Shown here in pieces: positions 35,976 to 44,009 of a DNA stretch of 64,000 bases. The DNA is taken from assembly GCA_026184435.1 (NCBI GenBank), contig CP046447.1, one strand, 5' to 3'. The notes beneath the pieces were generated by a model. The model saw only the letters and a program-made list of their open reading frames with translations, was not told where the DNA came from and did not search any database. Within the stretch, counting starts at the first letter, position 1. Each line of letters opens with the position of its first letter. Origin of the DNA: JAADFF01 sp013153035. Its GTDB lineage: Bacteria; Coprothermobacterota; Coprothermobacteria; Coprothermobacterales; JAADFF01. The position numbers and the translations under genes are program-made.

Positions 35976-36167
35976 TCACCAAGATGCTTTCTTTAGTCCA
36001 GGGATAAGACCCTGGTGGGCCATTTTTCTCAAACAAATACGACAAAGACCAAAGTCACGATAAACAGAACGAGGACGACCACAAATACGGCATCTTGTAT
36101 ATTTTCTAACCTTAAATTTCGGTTCCTTCTGTGCTTTTACTATCAAAGCCTTTCTTGCCACACTCAT
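35976..36167 (-). CDS. rpsN: 30S ribosomal protein S14, zinc type
   Basis: 63 residues with CRICGRPRSVYRDFGLCRIC, the C-x2-C-x12-C-x2-C zinc ribbon of the short S14 type (S14Z). It is unlike the longer zinc-free form of E. coli. Confidence 0.97.
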   Translation of the reverse strand: MSVARKALIVKAQKEPKFKVRKYTRCRICGRPRSVYRDFGLCRICLRKMAHQGLIPGLKKASW

Positions 36168-36175
36168 CGACCTCC

Positions 36176-36781
36176 TTATTTCTTCTTGAATGGCACACCC
36201 AGTGCCTCAAGCAGAGCGTATGCCTCCTCATCGGTCTTGGCAGTTGTCACTATAGTAATGTCCATACCTCTCTGCTTGTCTGCCAGCTCATATGGGATTT
36301 CTGGCCACACGAGCTGCTCTTTCAAACCAAAGTTATAGTTTCCTCTTCCATCAAAACCGCGGGGATTAAGACCTTTAAAGTCTCTCACTCTTGGAAGAGC
36401 TGTATTGATAAGTCTGTCAAGGAAATCCCACATATTACCTTTTCTGAGTGTGACCATAACACCGACAGGCATACCCTTACGAATCTTAAAGCCGTGAATA
36501 GACTTTCTGGCACGGGTTACCATTGGCTTCTGCTTAGTGATAAGCTCTATTTCCTTGACATTCTTCTCAACGGCAGCTGAACCAAAGGCACTCTTCTTAC
36601 CGCCGCCACCGGAGGCCTTTTCCATAACGACTTCCTGTCCAATACCCCTATTAACAACAATCTTTACGATCTTGGGGACTTCCATAACATTCTTATATCC
36701 AAACTTCTTCATCAGGTAAGGTACGACTTCCTCTTCGTACTTCCTGTGAAGGTCATTGTATATCTTCTTTTCAAACGCCAC
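36176..36781 (-). CDS. rplE: 50S ribosomal protein L5
   Basis: 201 residues, about 20 more than E. coli L5. The extra length includes a Gly/Ser/Lys-rich stretch (EKASGGGGKKSAFGSA) near residue 55, before ELITKQKPMVTRARKS. The core RDFKGLNPRGFDGRGNYNFG is classic L5, which binds 5S rRNA and touches P-site tRNA. It starts with GTG. Confidence 0.96.
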   Translation of the reverse strand: MAFEKKIYNDLHRKYEEEVVPYLMKKFGYKNVMEVPKIVKIVVNRGIGQEVVMEKASGGGGKKSAFGSAAVEKNVKEIELITKQKPMVTRARKSIHGFKIRKGMPVGVMVTLRKGNMWDFLDRLINTALPRVRDFKGLNPRGFDGRGNYNFGLKEQLVWPEIPYELADKQRGMDITIVTTAKTDEEAYALLEALGVPFKKK

Positions 36782-36797
36782 GGTTATCTACCTCCCA

Positions 36798-37121
36798 TTA
36801 CTTATCAATGATGGCGCCACACTTCTTGCAAACGCGAACTTTTTTGCGTTTGCCGTTCTTCTCAATGAACTTGTAGCCAACACGTGTGGGCTTTCCACAG
36901 CTGGGGCATATGAGCATAACCTTAGAAACATAAATTGGTGCCTCAAACTCCATATAGCCACCCTGTGGATTCTTCTGGGTAGGTCTCATTGCCCTTTTTA
37001 CAATATTGACACCCTGAACGACAACTTTATTTTCTTTGGGTATAGCTCTAAGGACGGTGCCGACCTTTCCCCTATCTTTGCCGGAAATAACCTTTACTTT
37101 ATCTCCTGTTTTGATCTTCAT
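36798..37121 (-). CDS. rplX: 50S ribosomal protein L24 with zinc-ribbon end
   Basis: 107 residues. The KOW motif is KVISGKDRGKVGTVLRAIP; the C-terminal half has CPSCGKPTRVGY and CKKC, a four-cysteine zinc site found in many L24 proteins. Confidence 0.96.
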   Translation of the reverse strand: MKIKTGDKVKVISGKDRGKVGTVLRAIPKENKVVVQGVNIVKRAMRPTQKNPQGGYMEFEAPIYVSKVMLICPSCGKPTRVGYKFIEKNGKRKKVRVCKKCGAIIDK

Positions 37122-37134
37122 TATCTACACCTCC

Positions 37135-37527
37135 TTAGATAACCTCTGGAGCAAGGGACACGATTCTTGCAAAGCCCTTCTTTCTCAGCTCTCTGGCAAC
37201 AGGACCAAAGACACGTGTACCCTTGACCTGAAAGTCATTGGTAATAACGACGGCTGCATTGTCGTCAAATTTCACATAAGAACCATCATCGCGACGGACC
37301 TCTTTGGCAGTTCTCACGATAACAGCCTTGACAACATCTCCAACCTCATACTGAGAGTTAGGGATAACAGCCTTAACAGAACCAACAACAATATCACCGA
37401 CGGTACCCCAAATCTTGACATTAGGGTTCAGAGCATCGTCCTGAAGATTACCAATAACCCTGATAACCTGAATCTCCTTTACACCTGAGTTGTCTGCTAT
37501 CTTCAGACGGGAATAGGGTCTAACCAT
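37135..37527 (-). CDS. rplN: 50S ribosomal protein L14
   Basis: 130 residues, slightly longer than the usual 122. RLKIADNSGVKEIQVIRV and GTRVFGPVARELRKKGFARIVSLAPEVI (split by position) identify L14. It overlaps the rpsQ stop by one base. Confidence 0.97.
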   Translation of the reverse strand: MVRPYSRLKIADNSGVKEIQVIRVIGNLQDDALNPNVKIWGTVGDIVVGSVKAVIPNSQYEVGDVVKAVIVRTAKEVRRDDGSYVKFDDNAAVVITNDFQVKGTRVFGPVARELRKKGFARIVSLAPEVI

Positions 37528-37892
37528 TACTCATCCCCTCCCTCTTCAGTTGTACCTTCAATAATTTCCTCAACTTCTTTTTCCACAACTTCTTCATCTG
37601 CAGATACATCTTCTCCCTGCTCCTTAAGATGCTCACGAGCAAGGGCAAGAGCAGAACGCTCAACTATAGATACAAGTTTCCATCTTTTTAACTTGCTTAT
37701 TGGTTTAGACTCTTCAATGAGAACCTTATCGCCAACATGGGAGATATTGTTCTCATCGTGCACATAGAATTTGCTACGACGCTTGATAACTTTCTTGTAT
37801 AGAGGGTGAGGAACCCTTCTCTCAACAACGACAACTCTTGTCTTATCCATCTTATCGGACACAACTGTGCCAACAAAACGCTTACGCGCCAT
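37527..37892 (-). CDS. rpsQ: 30S ribosomal protein S17 with acidic C-terminal tail
   Basis: 121 residues from the ATG at 37892; usual S17 is about 80-85. The core runs from RKRFVGTVVSDKMDKT to KLKRWKLVSIVER. An extra tail of about 35-40 residues follows, very rich in Glu and Asp (for example DVSADEEVVEKEVEEI), and ends EEGGDE. Such an acidic tail on an rRNA-binding protein is unusual. Confidence 0.94.
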   Translation of the reverse strand: MARKRFVGTVVSDKMDKTRVVVVERRVPHPLYKKVIKRRSKFYVHDENNISHVGDKVLIEESKPISKLKRWKLVSIVERSALALAREHLKEQGEDVSADEEVVEKEVEEIIEGTTEEGGDE

Positions 37893-38088
37893 ATTTCTCA
37901 CCCCTTTCACGCTCTCCAAGAACCGTGAGAACACGTGCTATATCCTTCTTTACCTGCTTAATTCTTGCTGTATTCTTCAGCTTACCCATTGCATGCTGGA
38001 AACGGAGGTTAAAAAGTTCCTCCCTAAGATCCCTGAGGGTAGCCTGAAGCTCTTCATTTGTCATTTCTCTAAGTTCACTTGCCTTCAT
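37882..38088 (-). CDS. rpmC: 50S ribosomal protein L29
   Basis: 68 residues of two helices, MKASELREMTNEELQATL and LREELFNLRFQHAMGKLKN, the standard L29 form. It overlaps rpsQ by 11 bases. Confidence 0.97.
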   Translation of the reverse strand: MKASELREMTNEELQATLRDLREELFNLRFQHAMGKLKNTARIKQVKKDIARVLTVLGERERGEKYGA

Positions 38089-38091
38089 GAC

Positions 38092-38514
38092 TTACACCCC
38101 CATTTCCTCGTCACGCTTGATAAGGCGAACCTCAAAGGGTATCTTATAGCCAACGAGCCTTGCTATCTCTTTTGCTGTCTCCTCATCTACACCGGAGAAC
38201 TCAAAGAGTACCTTACCAGGCTTAATGTGTGCAATCCACTTCTCAGGGTCACCTTTACCTCCACCCATACGCACCTCAAGAGGCTTCTTGGTCCATGGGT
38301 GGTGAGGAAATACCCTAATCCAAATCTTTGAACCCTTTTTCAGAGCACGAACCATGGTAACACGAGCAGACTCTATGGTCTGAGCAGAGAGATAACCTCT
38401 ACCAACAGCCTGTATACCATAGTCACCAAAGGCAACAAAGTTTCCTCTTGTTGCTACTCCCTTTATGCTGGGGAGGTGGGTCTTTCTCCATTTAACTCTT
38501 TTTGGCATCAACAT
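38092..38514 (-). CDS. rplP: 50S ribosomal protein L16
   Basis: 140 residues from the ATG at 38514 (MLMPKRVKWRKTH), eight bases after GGAGGCG. GRGYLSAQTIESARVTMVRA and RMGGGKGDPEKWIAHIKPGK mark L16, which lies near the A site. Confidence 0.97.
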   Translation of the reverse strand: MLMPKRVKWRKTHLPSIKGVATRGNFVAFGDYGIQAVGRGYLSAQTIESARVTMVRALKKGSKIWIRVFPHHPWTKKPLEVRMGGGKGDPEKWIAHIKPGKVLFEFSGVDEETAKEIARLVGYKIPFEVRLIKRDEEMGV

Positions 38515-38515
38515 A

Positions 38516-39220
38516 TCAACCACGCCTCCTTCCTCTTCTACGAGAAGATATTTCCATACCCCTTGGAGGCAGAAGCTCCTTAAAGTCTGTTACATCACCT
38601 TTATAAATCCATACATGTACACCGATAACACCATACTTTGTTACTGCCTCGGCAAAGCCGTAATCAATATCAGAACGGAGTGTAGACAGGGGCATGCGGC
38701 CGTCAAGGAACCATTCGTCACGGGCAATTTCTGCACCACCAAGACGACCAGCAACAAGCACCTTTACACCTTTTGCACCAGAACGCATGGCCTTATACAT
38801 GGCCTGTTTCATAGCGCGCTTATAAGATACACGACGCTCAATCTGTTTGGCTATTCTCTGGGCTGCCAACTGGGCATCCAGATCGGGTTCTTTTATCTCG
38901 CGTATCGATACATTTAACTCTTTGTATTTACCACCTGTCAGCTTCTGAAGCCCCTCACGAATCTTATTAACCTCAGAACCCTTCTTACCAATAAGCACAC
39001 CAGGGAAAGCAGTATATACAAAGATATTCATCTTATTACCTACACGCTCTATCTCCACGCCAGAAATATCAGCATGGTCATAGTTTTCCTTAAAGAACTT
39101 TCTTATCTTGTAATCCTCTTCAATAAGATCAGGATACTTATAGTGTGGTACCATCCAACGGCTTCTCCAGCCTTTTAGGATTCCCAATCTAAATCCGAAC
39201 GGATGTGTTTTCTGTCCCAA
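38516..39220 (-). CDS. rpsC: 30S ribosomal protein S3
   Basis: 234 residues with the KH domain (FPGVLIGKKGSEVNKIREGL) and the C-terminal GRLGGAEIARDEWFLDGRMPL block. S3 helps form the mRNA entry channel. Confidence 0.97.
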   Translation of the reverse strand: MGQKTHPFGFRLGILKGWRSRWMVPHYKYPDLIEEDYKIRKFFKENYDHADISGVEIERVGNKMNIFVYTAFPGVLIGKKGSEVNKIREGLQKLTGGKYKELNVSIREIKEPDLDAQLAAQRIAKQIERRVSYKRAMKQAMYKAMRSGAKGVKVLVAGRLGGAEIARDEWFLDGRMPLSTLRSDIDYGFAEAVTKYGVIGVHVWIYKGDVTDFKELLPPRGMEISSRRRGRRRG

Positions 39221-39236
39221 TTTTCACACCTCCCGC

Positions 39237-39632
39237 TTAGGCCTGCTCTGCCTTTTTCTGGCGTCTGAGGAATTTCTCATATTCCTCATCTGTCATCTCA
39301 CGTACTTCAACAGTGATATGGCTAAGTCTACGCTTCATGATGTCGGCACGACCAAATGCTCTGGGTTTCAGTCTCTTTAGTCTTGGACCTTCATCAACAT
39401 ATGCCCTGTGAACAATCAGTCTATCTCTATCCATATCATGGTTGTTGATAGCGTTAGACATGGCAGAGTAAAGAACCTTATATATCAACCTTGCTGCCTT
39501 TTTAGGCGTATATTTCATTATGGCAAGTGCCTCATCAACCTGCTTGCCCCTTATCAGGGCGATGACGGGGCGAGCCTTTTTCGGAGAAAGTCTTAGGTAT
39601 TTGGCTGTAGCCTTAGCTACTTTGTATTCCAT
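39237..39632 (-). CDS. rplV: 50S ribosomal protein L22
   Basis: 131 residues with KYLRLSPKKARPVIALIRGK and the exit-tunnel loop region GPRLKRLKPRAFGRADIMKRR. It ends in a short charged tail. Confidence 0.97.
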   Translation of the reverse strand: MEYKVAKATAKYLRLSPKKARPVIALIRGKQVDEALAIMKYTPKKAARLIYKVLYSAMSNAINNHDMDRDRLIVHRAYVDEGPRLKRLKPRAFGRADIMKRRLSHITVEVREMTDEEYEKFLRRQKKAEQA

Positions 39633-39643
39633 CCCCGATCACC

Positions 39644-39949
39644 TCACCTTAAAGATGTCTTACGCTCGCTCTTGTCACCATGACCACGATAGGTCCTGGT
39701 TGGAGCAAACTCGCCCAGTTTATGTCCCACCATCTGTGGTGTGATATACACTGGAATATGCATTCTACCATTATATACGGCAATTGTAAAGCCTACCATC
39801 TCTTCTGTGATAGTGCTACGGCGAGACCATGTCTTTATAACCTTCTTATCTCCTGTCTCTTTCATCTTGCGTATCTTTTTCAGAAGCTTAGGATCGGTAT
39901 ACTTACCTCTCTTATAATGTTCGCCTCTAATCCACTCTATTTTAGCCAC
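39644..39949 (-). CDS. rpsS: 30S ribosomal protein S19
   Basis: 101 residues, GTG start after GATAAGG. VIKTWSRRSTITEEMVGFTI and HKLGEFAPTRTYRGHG are diagnostic of S19. Confidence 0.97.
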   Translation of the reverse strand: MAKIEWIRGEHYKRGKYTDPKLLKKIRKMKETGDKKVIKTWSRRSTITEEMVGFTIAVYNGRMHIPVYITPQMVGHKLGEFAPTRTYRGHGDKSERKTSLR

Positions 39950-39964
39950 CTTATCATCACCCCT

Positions 39965-40804
39965 TTACTTCCTCTTCCTACGTTTAACAATAAACTTATC
40001 GGAAGGTCTACGTCCTCTTCTGGTTTTCCAACCAAGTGTCTTCCAACCCCATGGAGACAGTGGTGCTGGGTGACCGATAGGTGCCTTACCCTTACCACCA
40101 CCATGTGGGTGATCTACGGCATTCATGGCACTACCACGGACATGTGGTCTACGACCGAGCCATCTAGAACGACCGGCCTTACCCAAAGAGATATTTTCAT
40201 TGTCGGGATTGGAAACTCTACCTATGGTTGCCTTGCATTTCAGATTAATCTTTCTGATTTCACCAGAAGGCAACTTTATAATGGCATATTTTCCTGTATC
40301 ATCTTTACCCATATACTGAGCCCATGTACCGGCGGCACGCACAAGCTGTGCACCCCTACCGGGATAAAGCTCAATATTGTGGATAACAGTACCAACAGGA
40401 ATATCCTTCAGCTGAAGAGCATTACCAACCTTGATCGGTGCCTCAGGACCGGATATAACAGTATCTCCAACCTTGAGACCCTCGGGGGCAATGATGTATC
40501 TCTTCTCACCATCTGCATAGTGAAGCAGCGCAATAAATGCAGTTCTGTTTGGATCATATTCAATAGCTGCAACCTTTGCAGGGATACCATCTTTATCTCT
40601 CTTGAAGTCAATAATACGATATTTCCTCTTATGGCCTCCTCCACGGAAGCGAACGGTTACCTTACCCTGATTATTACGACCACCAGTAGACTTCTTTGTA
40701 ACAACTAAGGACTTCTCAGGCTCTGTCTTTGTAATCTCAGAAAAGTCCAGAACTGTCATGTGGCGACGACCTGGTGTTGTTGGCTTAAACTTCTTTATAC
40801 CCAT
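39965..40804 (-). CDS. rplB: 50S ribosomal protein L2
   Basis: 279 residues. The conserved loop RGSAMNAVDHPHGGGKGKAP contains the histidine linked to peptidyl transfer. N-terminal KPTTPGRRHMTVLDF and RFRGGGHKRKYRIIDF are typical. Confidence 0.98.
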   Translation of the reverse strand: MGIKKFKPTTPGRRHMTVLDFSEITKTEPEKSLVVTKKSTGGRNNQGKVTVRFRGGGHKRKYRIIDFKRDKDGIPAKVAAIEYDPNRTAFIALLHYADGEKRYIIAPEGLKVGDTVISGPEAPIKVGNALQLKDIPVGTVIHNIELYPGRGAQLVRAAGTWAQYMGKDDTGKYAIIKLPSGEIRKINLKCKATIGRVSNPDNENISLGKAGRSRWLGRRPHVRGSAMNAVDHPHGGGKGKAPIGHPAPLSPWGWKTLGWKTRRGRRPSDKFIVKRRKRK

Positions 40805-40814
40805 GACCGTTCAC

Positions 40815-41105
40815 CTACCTTCCTTCCATGATGTCAATACGCTGACCTGGTGCAAGCTGAACAATAGCCTTCTTTCTTGTACCAGTATATGTCCACCAAG
40901 GACCTTTTCTCTTTACTTTACCCTTCATATTCATTGTGTTAACCCACAGTACCTTTACTCCAAAAATCTCCTCTACAGCTTTCTTTATCATGGGCTTATT
41001 GGCCTTGGGATGTACCCAGAAGGTGTATTTTCCCTCTTCCATAAGCCTCATTGTCTTCTCTGTAATGTGAGGAGCGAGTATTATCTGATGTGCCTCTAGC
41101 TTCAT
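40815..41105 (-). CDS. rplW: 50S ribosomal protein L23
   Basis: 96 residues from the ATG at 41105, eight bases after GGAGGTG. APHITEKTMRLMEEGKYTF and ANKPMIKKAVEEIFGVKV mark L23, a docking site at the tunnel exit. It overlaps rplD by four bases (ATGA). Confidence 0.97.
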   Translation of the reverse strand: MKLEAHQIILAPHITEKTMRLMEEGKYTFWVHPKANKPMIKKAVEEIFGVKVLWVNTMNMKGKVKRKGPWWTYTGTRKKAIVQLAPGQRIDIMEGR

Positions 41106-41740
41106 TTGCCCCACACCTCCTGAACCTTTTCCCAAGCCTCACGGGAAAAGACAATATTGCTATTCTTGAGAATCCAATAAGGATGCAAGCTACTGAAGTT
41201 TACCACGTCGGCCCTTGCAAGATTGCGTGCAGACAGAGCAACATTCTTCTGATCGTTGCAAAGAACAAACAATGTGCTCTGATTTTCTGCATCAATACCG
41301 AATTTCCCAAGAATTTCCTTCATCTTCTTGGTCTTAGGTCCTTCTGCAAATGCATCACCGAAATCCACAACCTTAATAGCATCTCTACGGAGTGCATCTC
41401 TAATAGCAGACCTCATGGCCTCTTTTCTCATCTTCTTTGGCATATCCTCAGCCCAGCTTCTTGGCTTTGGACCAAATACTACAGCACCCTTATACCAAAT
41501 AGGGCTTCTTCTATAACCATGACGAGCCCTACCAGTATGCTTCTGAGGCCATGGTTTACGCTTAGAACCTTGAACTTCACCCTGCTTCAGGGTAGAAGCA
41601 CGACCACGACGCTTACCAGCAAGATATCTCTTTACAGCCTGCCAGAGCAATTTACCACGAACGGGGCCCTCTGCCAACTTTTCAGCAACGGCAGATGTGC
41701 CGATTTCTGTTCCGTCGTATTTATATACTTTCAATTCCAC
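41102..41740 (-). CDS. rplD: 50S ribosomal protein L4
   Basis: 212 residues, with RGRASTLKQGEVQGSKRKPW and KGTGRARHG-like KHTGRARHGYRRSPIWYKG forming the tunnel loop. In some bacteria L4 controls the S10 operon; no leader element was recognised here. Confidence 0.97.
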   Translation of the reverse strand: MELKVYKYDGTEIGTSAVAEKLAEGPVRGKLLWQAVKRYLAGKRRGRASTLKQGEVQGSKRKPWPQKHTGRARHGYRRSPIWYKGAVVFGPKPRSWAEDMPKKMRKEAMRSAIRDALRRDAIKVVDFGDAFAEGPKTKKMKEILGKFGIDAENQSTLFVLCNDQKNVALSARNLARADVVNFSSLHPYWILKNSNIVFSREAWEKVQEVWGK

Positions 41741-41746
41741 CCTTCA

Positions 41747-42418
41747 TCACCTCTCCTGTGGTCCTGTTCCATATGCAAGTCTAATCTCAAGAAGACCGCC
41801 TACGGGACCTGGCACACTTCCCTTAACAAGGAGCAGGTCCTGTTCGGGAATAATCTTTACCACTTCAAGTCTCTTCACCATTCTTCTCTCATTGCCGTAA
41901 TGACCGGGCATCTTCTTGCCTGGCTTAACTTCAGCTGGATAAGAACCTGCAGAGATAGCACCAACTCTTCTGTGCCATCCACGAGCACCGTGAGATCTGG
42001 GACCTCCAGAGAAGTTCCATCTCTTCATGGCTCCTGCAAAACCTCTACCCTTTGTCTTTCCAGCAATATCTACCTCGTCACCCTCTTTAAACACATCTGT
42101 AACCTTGATAACCTTTCCTACCTCACCAAACTGTTGAGTAATACCAGGATATCTGAACTCTCTCATGTGTCTCAGAGGTGGTGTACCGGCCTTTTTGAAA
42201 ATACCCAGAAGTGGCCTGTTAAGAACCTTCTGTGCTCTTCTCTCATCTATTTCCTCAAAGCCAACCTTGATAGCCTCGTAGCCATCCCTCTCAGGAGTCT
42301 TAACATCTACAACATATACAGGACCGGCTTTGATAACGGTAACAGGAACAACTGTTCCATCTTCTTTAAAGATCTGTGTCATTCCCAATTTCTTTCCAAG
42401 TATTCCTATACCCTTCAC
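41747..42418 (-). CDS. rplC: 50S ribosomal protein L3
   Basis: 223 residues starting with GTG (KGIGILGKKLGMTQIF). The loop WNFSGGPRSHGARGWHRRVG approaches the peptidyl transferase centre. Confidence 0.97.
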   Translation of the reverse strand: MKGIGILGKKLGMTQIFKEDGTVVPVTVIKAGPVYVVDVKTPERDGYEAIKVGFEEIDERRAQKVLNRPLLGIFKKAGTPPLRHMREFRYPGITQQFGEVGKVIKVTDVFKEGDEVDIAGKTKGRGFAGAMKRWNFSGGPRSHGARGWHRRVGAISAGSYPAEVKPGKKMPGHYGNERRMVKRLEVVKIIPEQDLLLVKGSVPGPVGGLLEIRLAYGTGPQER

Positions 42419-42429
42419 TTCGCATCACC

Positions 42430-42738
42430 TCACAGTTTAAGGTGGACATCTACGCCAACGGGAAGCTCAAGATTTGCCAACTTCTCAATTGTTTCCTGTG
42501 TTGGGTTAAGAATGTCTATTAGTCTCTTGTGAATACGAATCTCAAAATGCTCACGGGAGTCTTTATCAATATGAGGAGACCTCAGAACACAGTATACACG
42601 CCTATCAGTAGGCAGAGGTATCGGACCAGATACCTCTGCCCCTGTGCTCCTGGCGGCCTCCACTATTTTCTGTGCTGACTGGTCAAGTATTCTGCTGTCG
42701 TAGGACTTCAGTTTGACCCTTATTCTCTGAACCGCCAT
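42430..42738 (-). CDS. rpsJ: 30S ribosomal protein S10
   Basis: 102 residues, with RIRVKLKSYDSRILDQSAQK and SGPIPLPTDRRVYCVLRSPH. S10 also serves as NusE in antitermination. It is 17 bp after tuf. Confidence 0.97.
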   Translation of the reverse strand: MAVQRIRVKLKSYDSRILDQSAQKIVEAARSTGAEVSGPIPLPTDRRVYCVLRSPHIDKDSREHFEIRIHKRLIDILNPTQETIEKLANLELPVGVDVHLKL

Positions 42739-42755
42739 GGTTATCCCTCCCTAAA

Positions 42756-44003
42756 TTACTCAATGATCTCGGTGACAACACCAGCACCTACTGTGCGGCC
42801 ACCTTCTCTGATTGCGAATCTGCTGCCCTCTTCAAGAGCAATCGGATATATAAGCTCTACCTCTAGCTCCAGGTTGTCTCCAGGCATTGCCATCTCTACG
42901 CCTTCAGGCAGCTTGATGGTTCCGGTAACATCTGTTGTCCTGATGTAGAACTGTGGTCTGTATCCGGTGAAGAATGGCTTGTGTCTTCCACCTTCCTCTT
43001 TCTTCAGAATATATACCTGTGCTTTGAATTTACGGTGAGGCTTAATGGACCCGGGCTTTGCCAAGACCTGTCCTCTCTCTACTTCGTCTTTACCGATTCC
43101 TCTCAAGAGAACACCGATGTTGTCTCCGGCGATTGCCTCATCAAGCTCTTTCCTGAACATCTCTATTCCGGTAACTACGGTCTTTCTGATCTCGTCAGAC
43201 AGTCCTACGATTTCTACCTCATCACCTACATGAAGGACGCCTCTCTCTACCTTTCCGGTAACAACCGTTCCTCTTCCTGTAATGGTGAAGATGTCTTCAA
43301 TTGGCATCAGGAATGGTTTGTCGGTCTCTCTCTGTGGCTCTGGAATGTAGGTGTCAAGAGCATCTAAAAGCTCCCAGATCTTGTCTACCCACTCGTTCTC
43401 GCCCCTCTGGACATTCGGATGTCCTTCTATGTACTCAAGGGCTTTCAATGCAGATCCAGCTACTACTGGTACTTCATCGCCAGGAAAGTCATACTGATTC
43501 AGCAGGTCTCTGACTTCCATCTCTACCAGCTCAATTAGCTCGGGGTCGTCTACCATGTCTACTTTGTTGATGAATACGATGATGTATGGCACGTTAACCT
43601 GTCTGGCAAGCAGTACGTGCTCTCTGGTCTGGGGCATGACACCGTCTGTTGCTGCTACGACCAAGATGGAACCGTCCATCTGGGCTGCTCCGGTGATCAT
43701 GTTCTTGATGTAGTCTGCGTGTCCTGGACAGTCTATGTGTGCATAGTGTCTTCCTTTGATCTGCTTTCCATTGACTTCTCTGTCTGGGGTCTCATACTCT
43801 ACGTGGGCTATGTTGATTGTGATTCCTCTCTCTTTTTCTTCCGGTGCTTTATCAATATCATAGTATCCCAAGAAGTTTGCAAGTCCTAGACCTGCCAATG
43901 TTCCTGTGATTGCTGCTGTCAGTGTTGTCTTTCCGTGGTCAATGTGTCCAATTGTTCCCACATTTAGGTGTGGCTTCGTTCTTACAAATTTCTCCTTTGC
44001 CAT
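42756..44003 (-). CDS. tuf: Elongation factor Tu with two insertions
   Basis: 415 residues; usual 393-406. G1 is GHIDHGKTT, G3 DCPGH and G4 NKVD, followed by intact domains II and III. One insertion of about 10 residues (73-84, PDREVNGKQIKG) lengthens the hairpin between switch I and DCPGH. The other, NVQRGENEWVDKIWELLD, corresponds to the insertion known from Thermus EF-Tu. Gly codons are overwhelmingly GGA and Arg codons AGA, whereas neighbouring fusA uses mainly GGT and includes CGT, so the gene may have been replaced or converted. EF-Tu delivers aminoacyl-tRNA to the ribosome. Confidence 0.97.
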   Translation of the reverse strand: MAKEKFVRTKPHLNVGTIGHIDHGKTTLTAAITGTLAGLGLANFLGYYDIDKAPEEKERGITINIAHVEYETPDREVNGKQIKGRHYAHIDCPGHADYIKNMITGAAQMDGSILVVAATDGVMPQTREHVLLARQVNVPYIIVFINKVDMVDDPELIELVEMEVRDLLNQYDFPGDEVPVVAGSALKALEYIEGHPNVQRGENEWVDKIWELLDALDTYIPEPQRETDKPFLMPIEDIFTITGRGTVVTGKVERGVLHVGDEVEIVGLSDEIRKTVVTGIEMFRKELDEAIAGDNIGVLLRGIGKDEVERGQVLAKPGSIKPHRKFKAQVYILKKEEGGRHKPFFTGYRPQFYIRTTDVTGTIKLPEGVEMAMPGDNLELEVELIYPIALEEGSRFAIREGGRTVGAGVVTEIIE

Positions 44004-44009
44004 ATCCTA

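Noticed and set aside
41090..42532. 480-codon open frame on the plus strand
   Set aside because: It is antisense to rplD, rplC and part of rpsJ, all unmistakable; a shadow of their codon bias.
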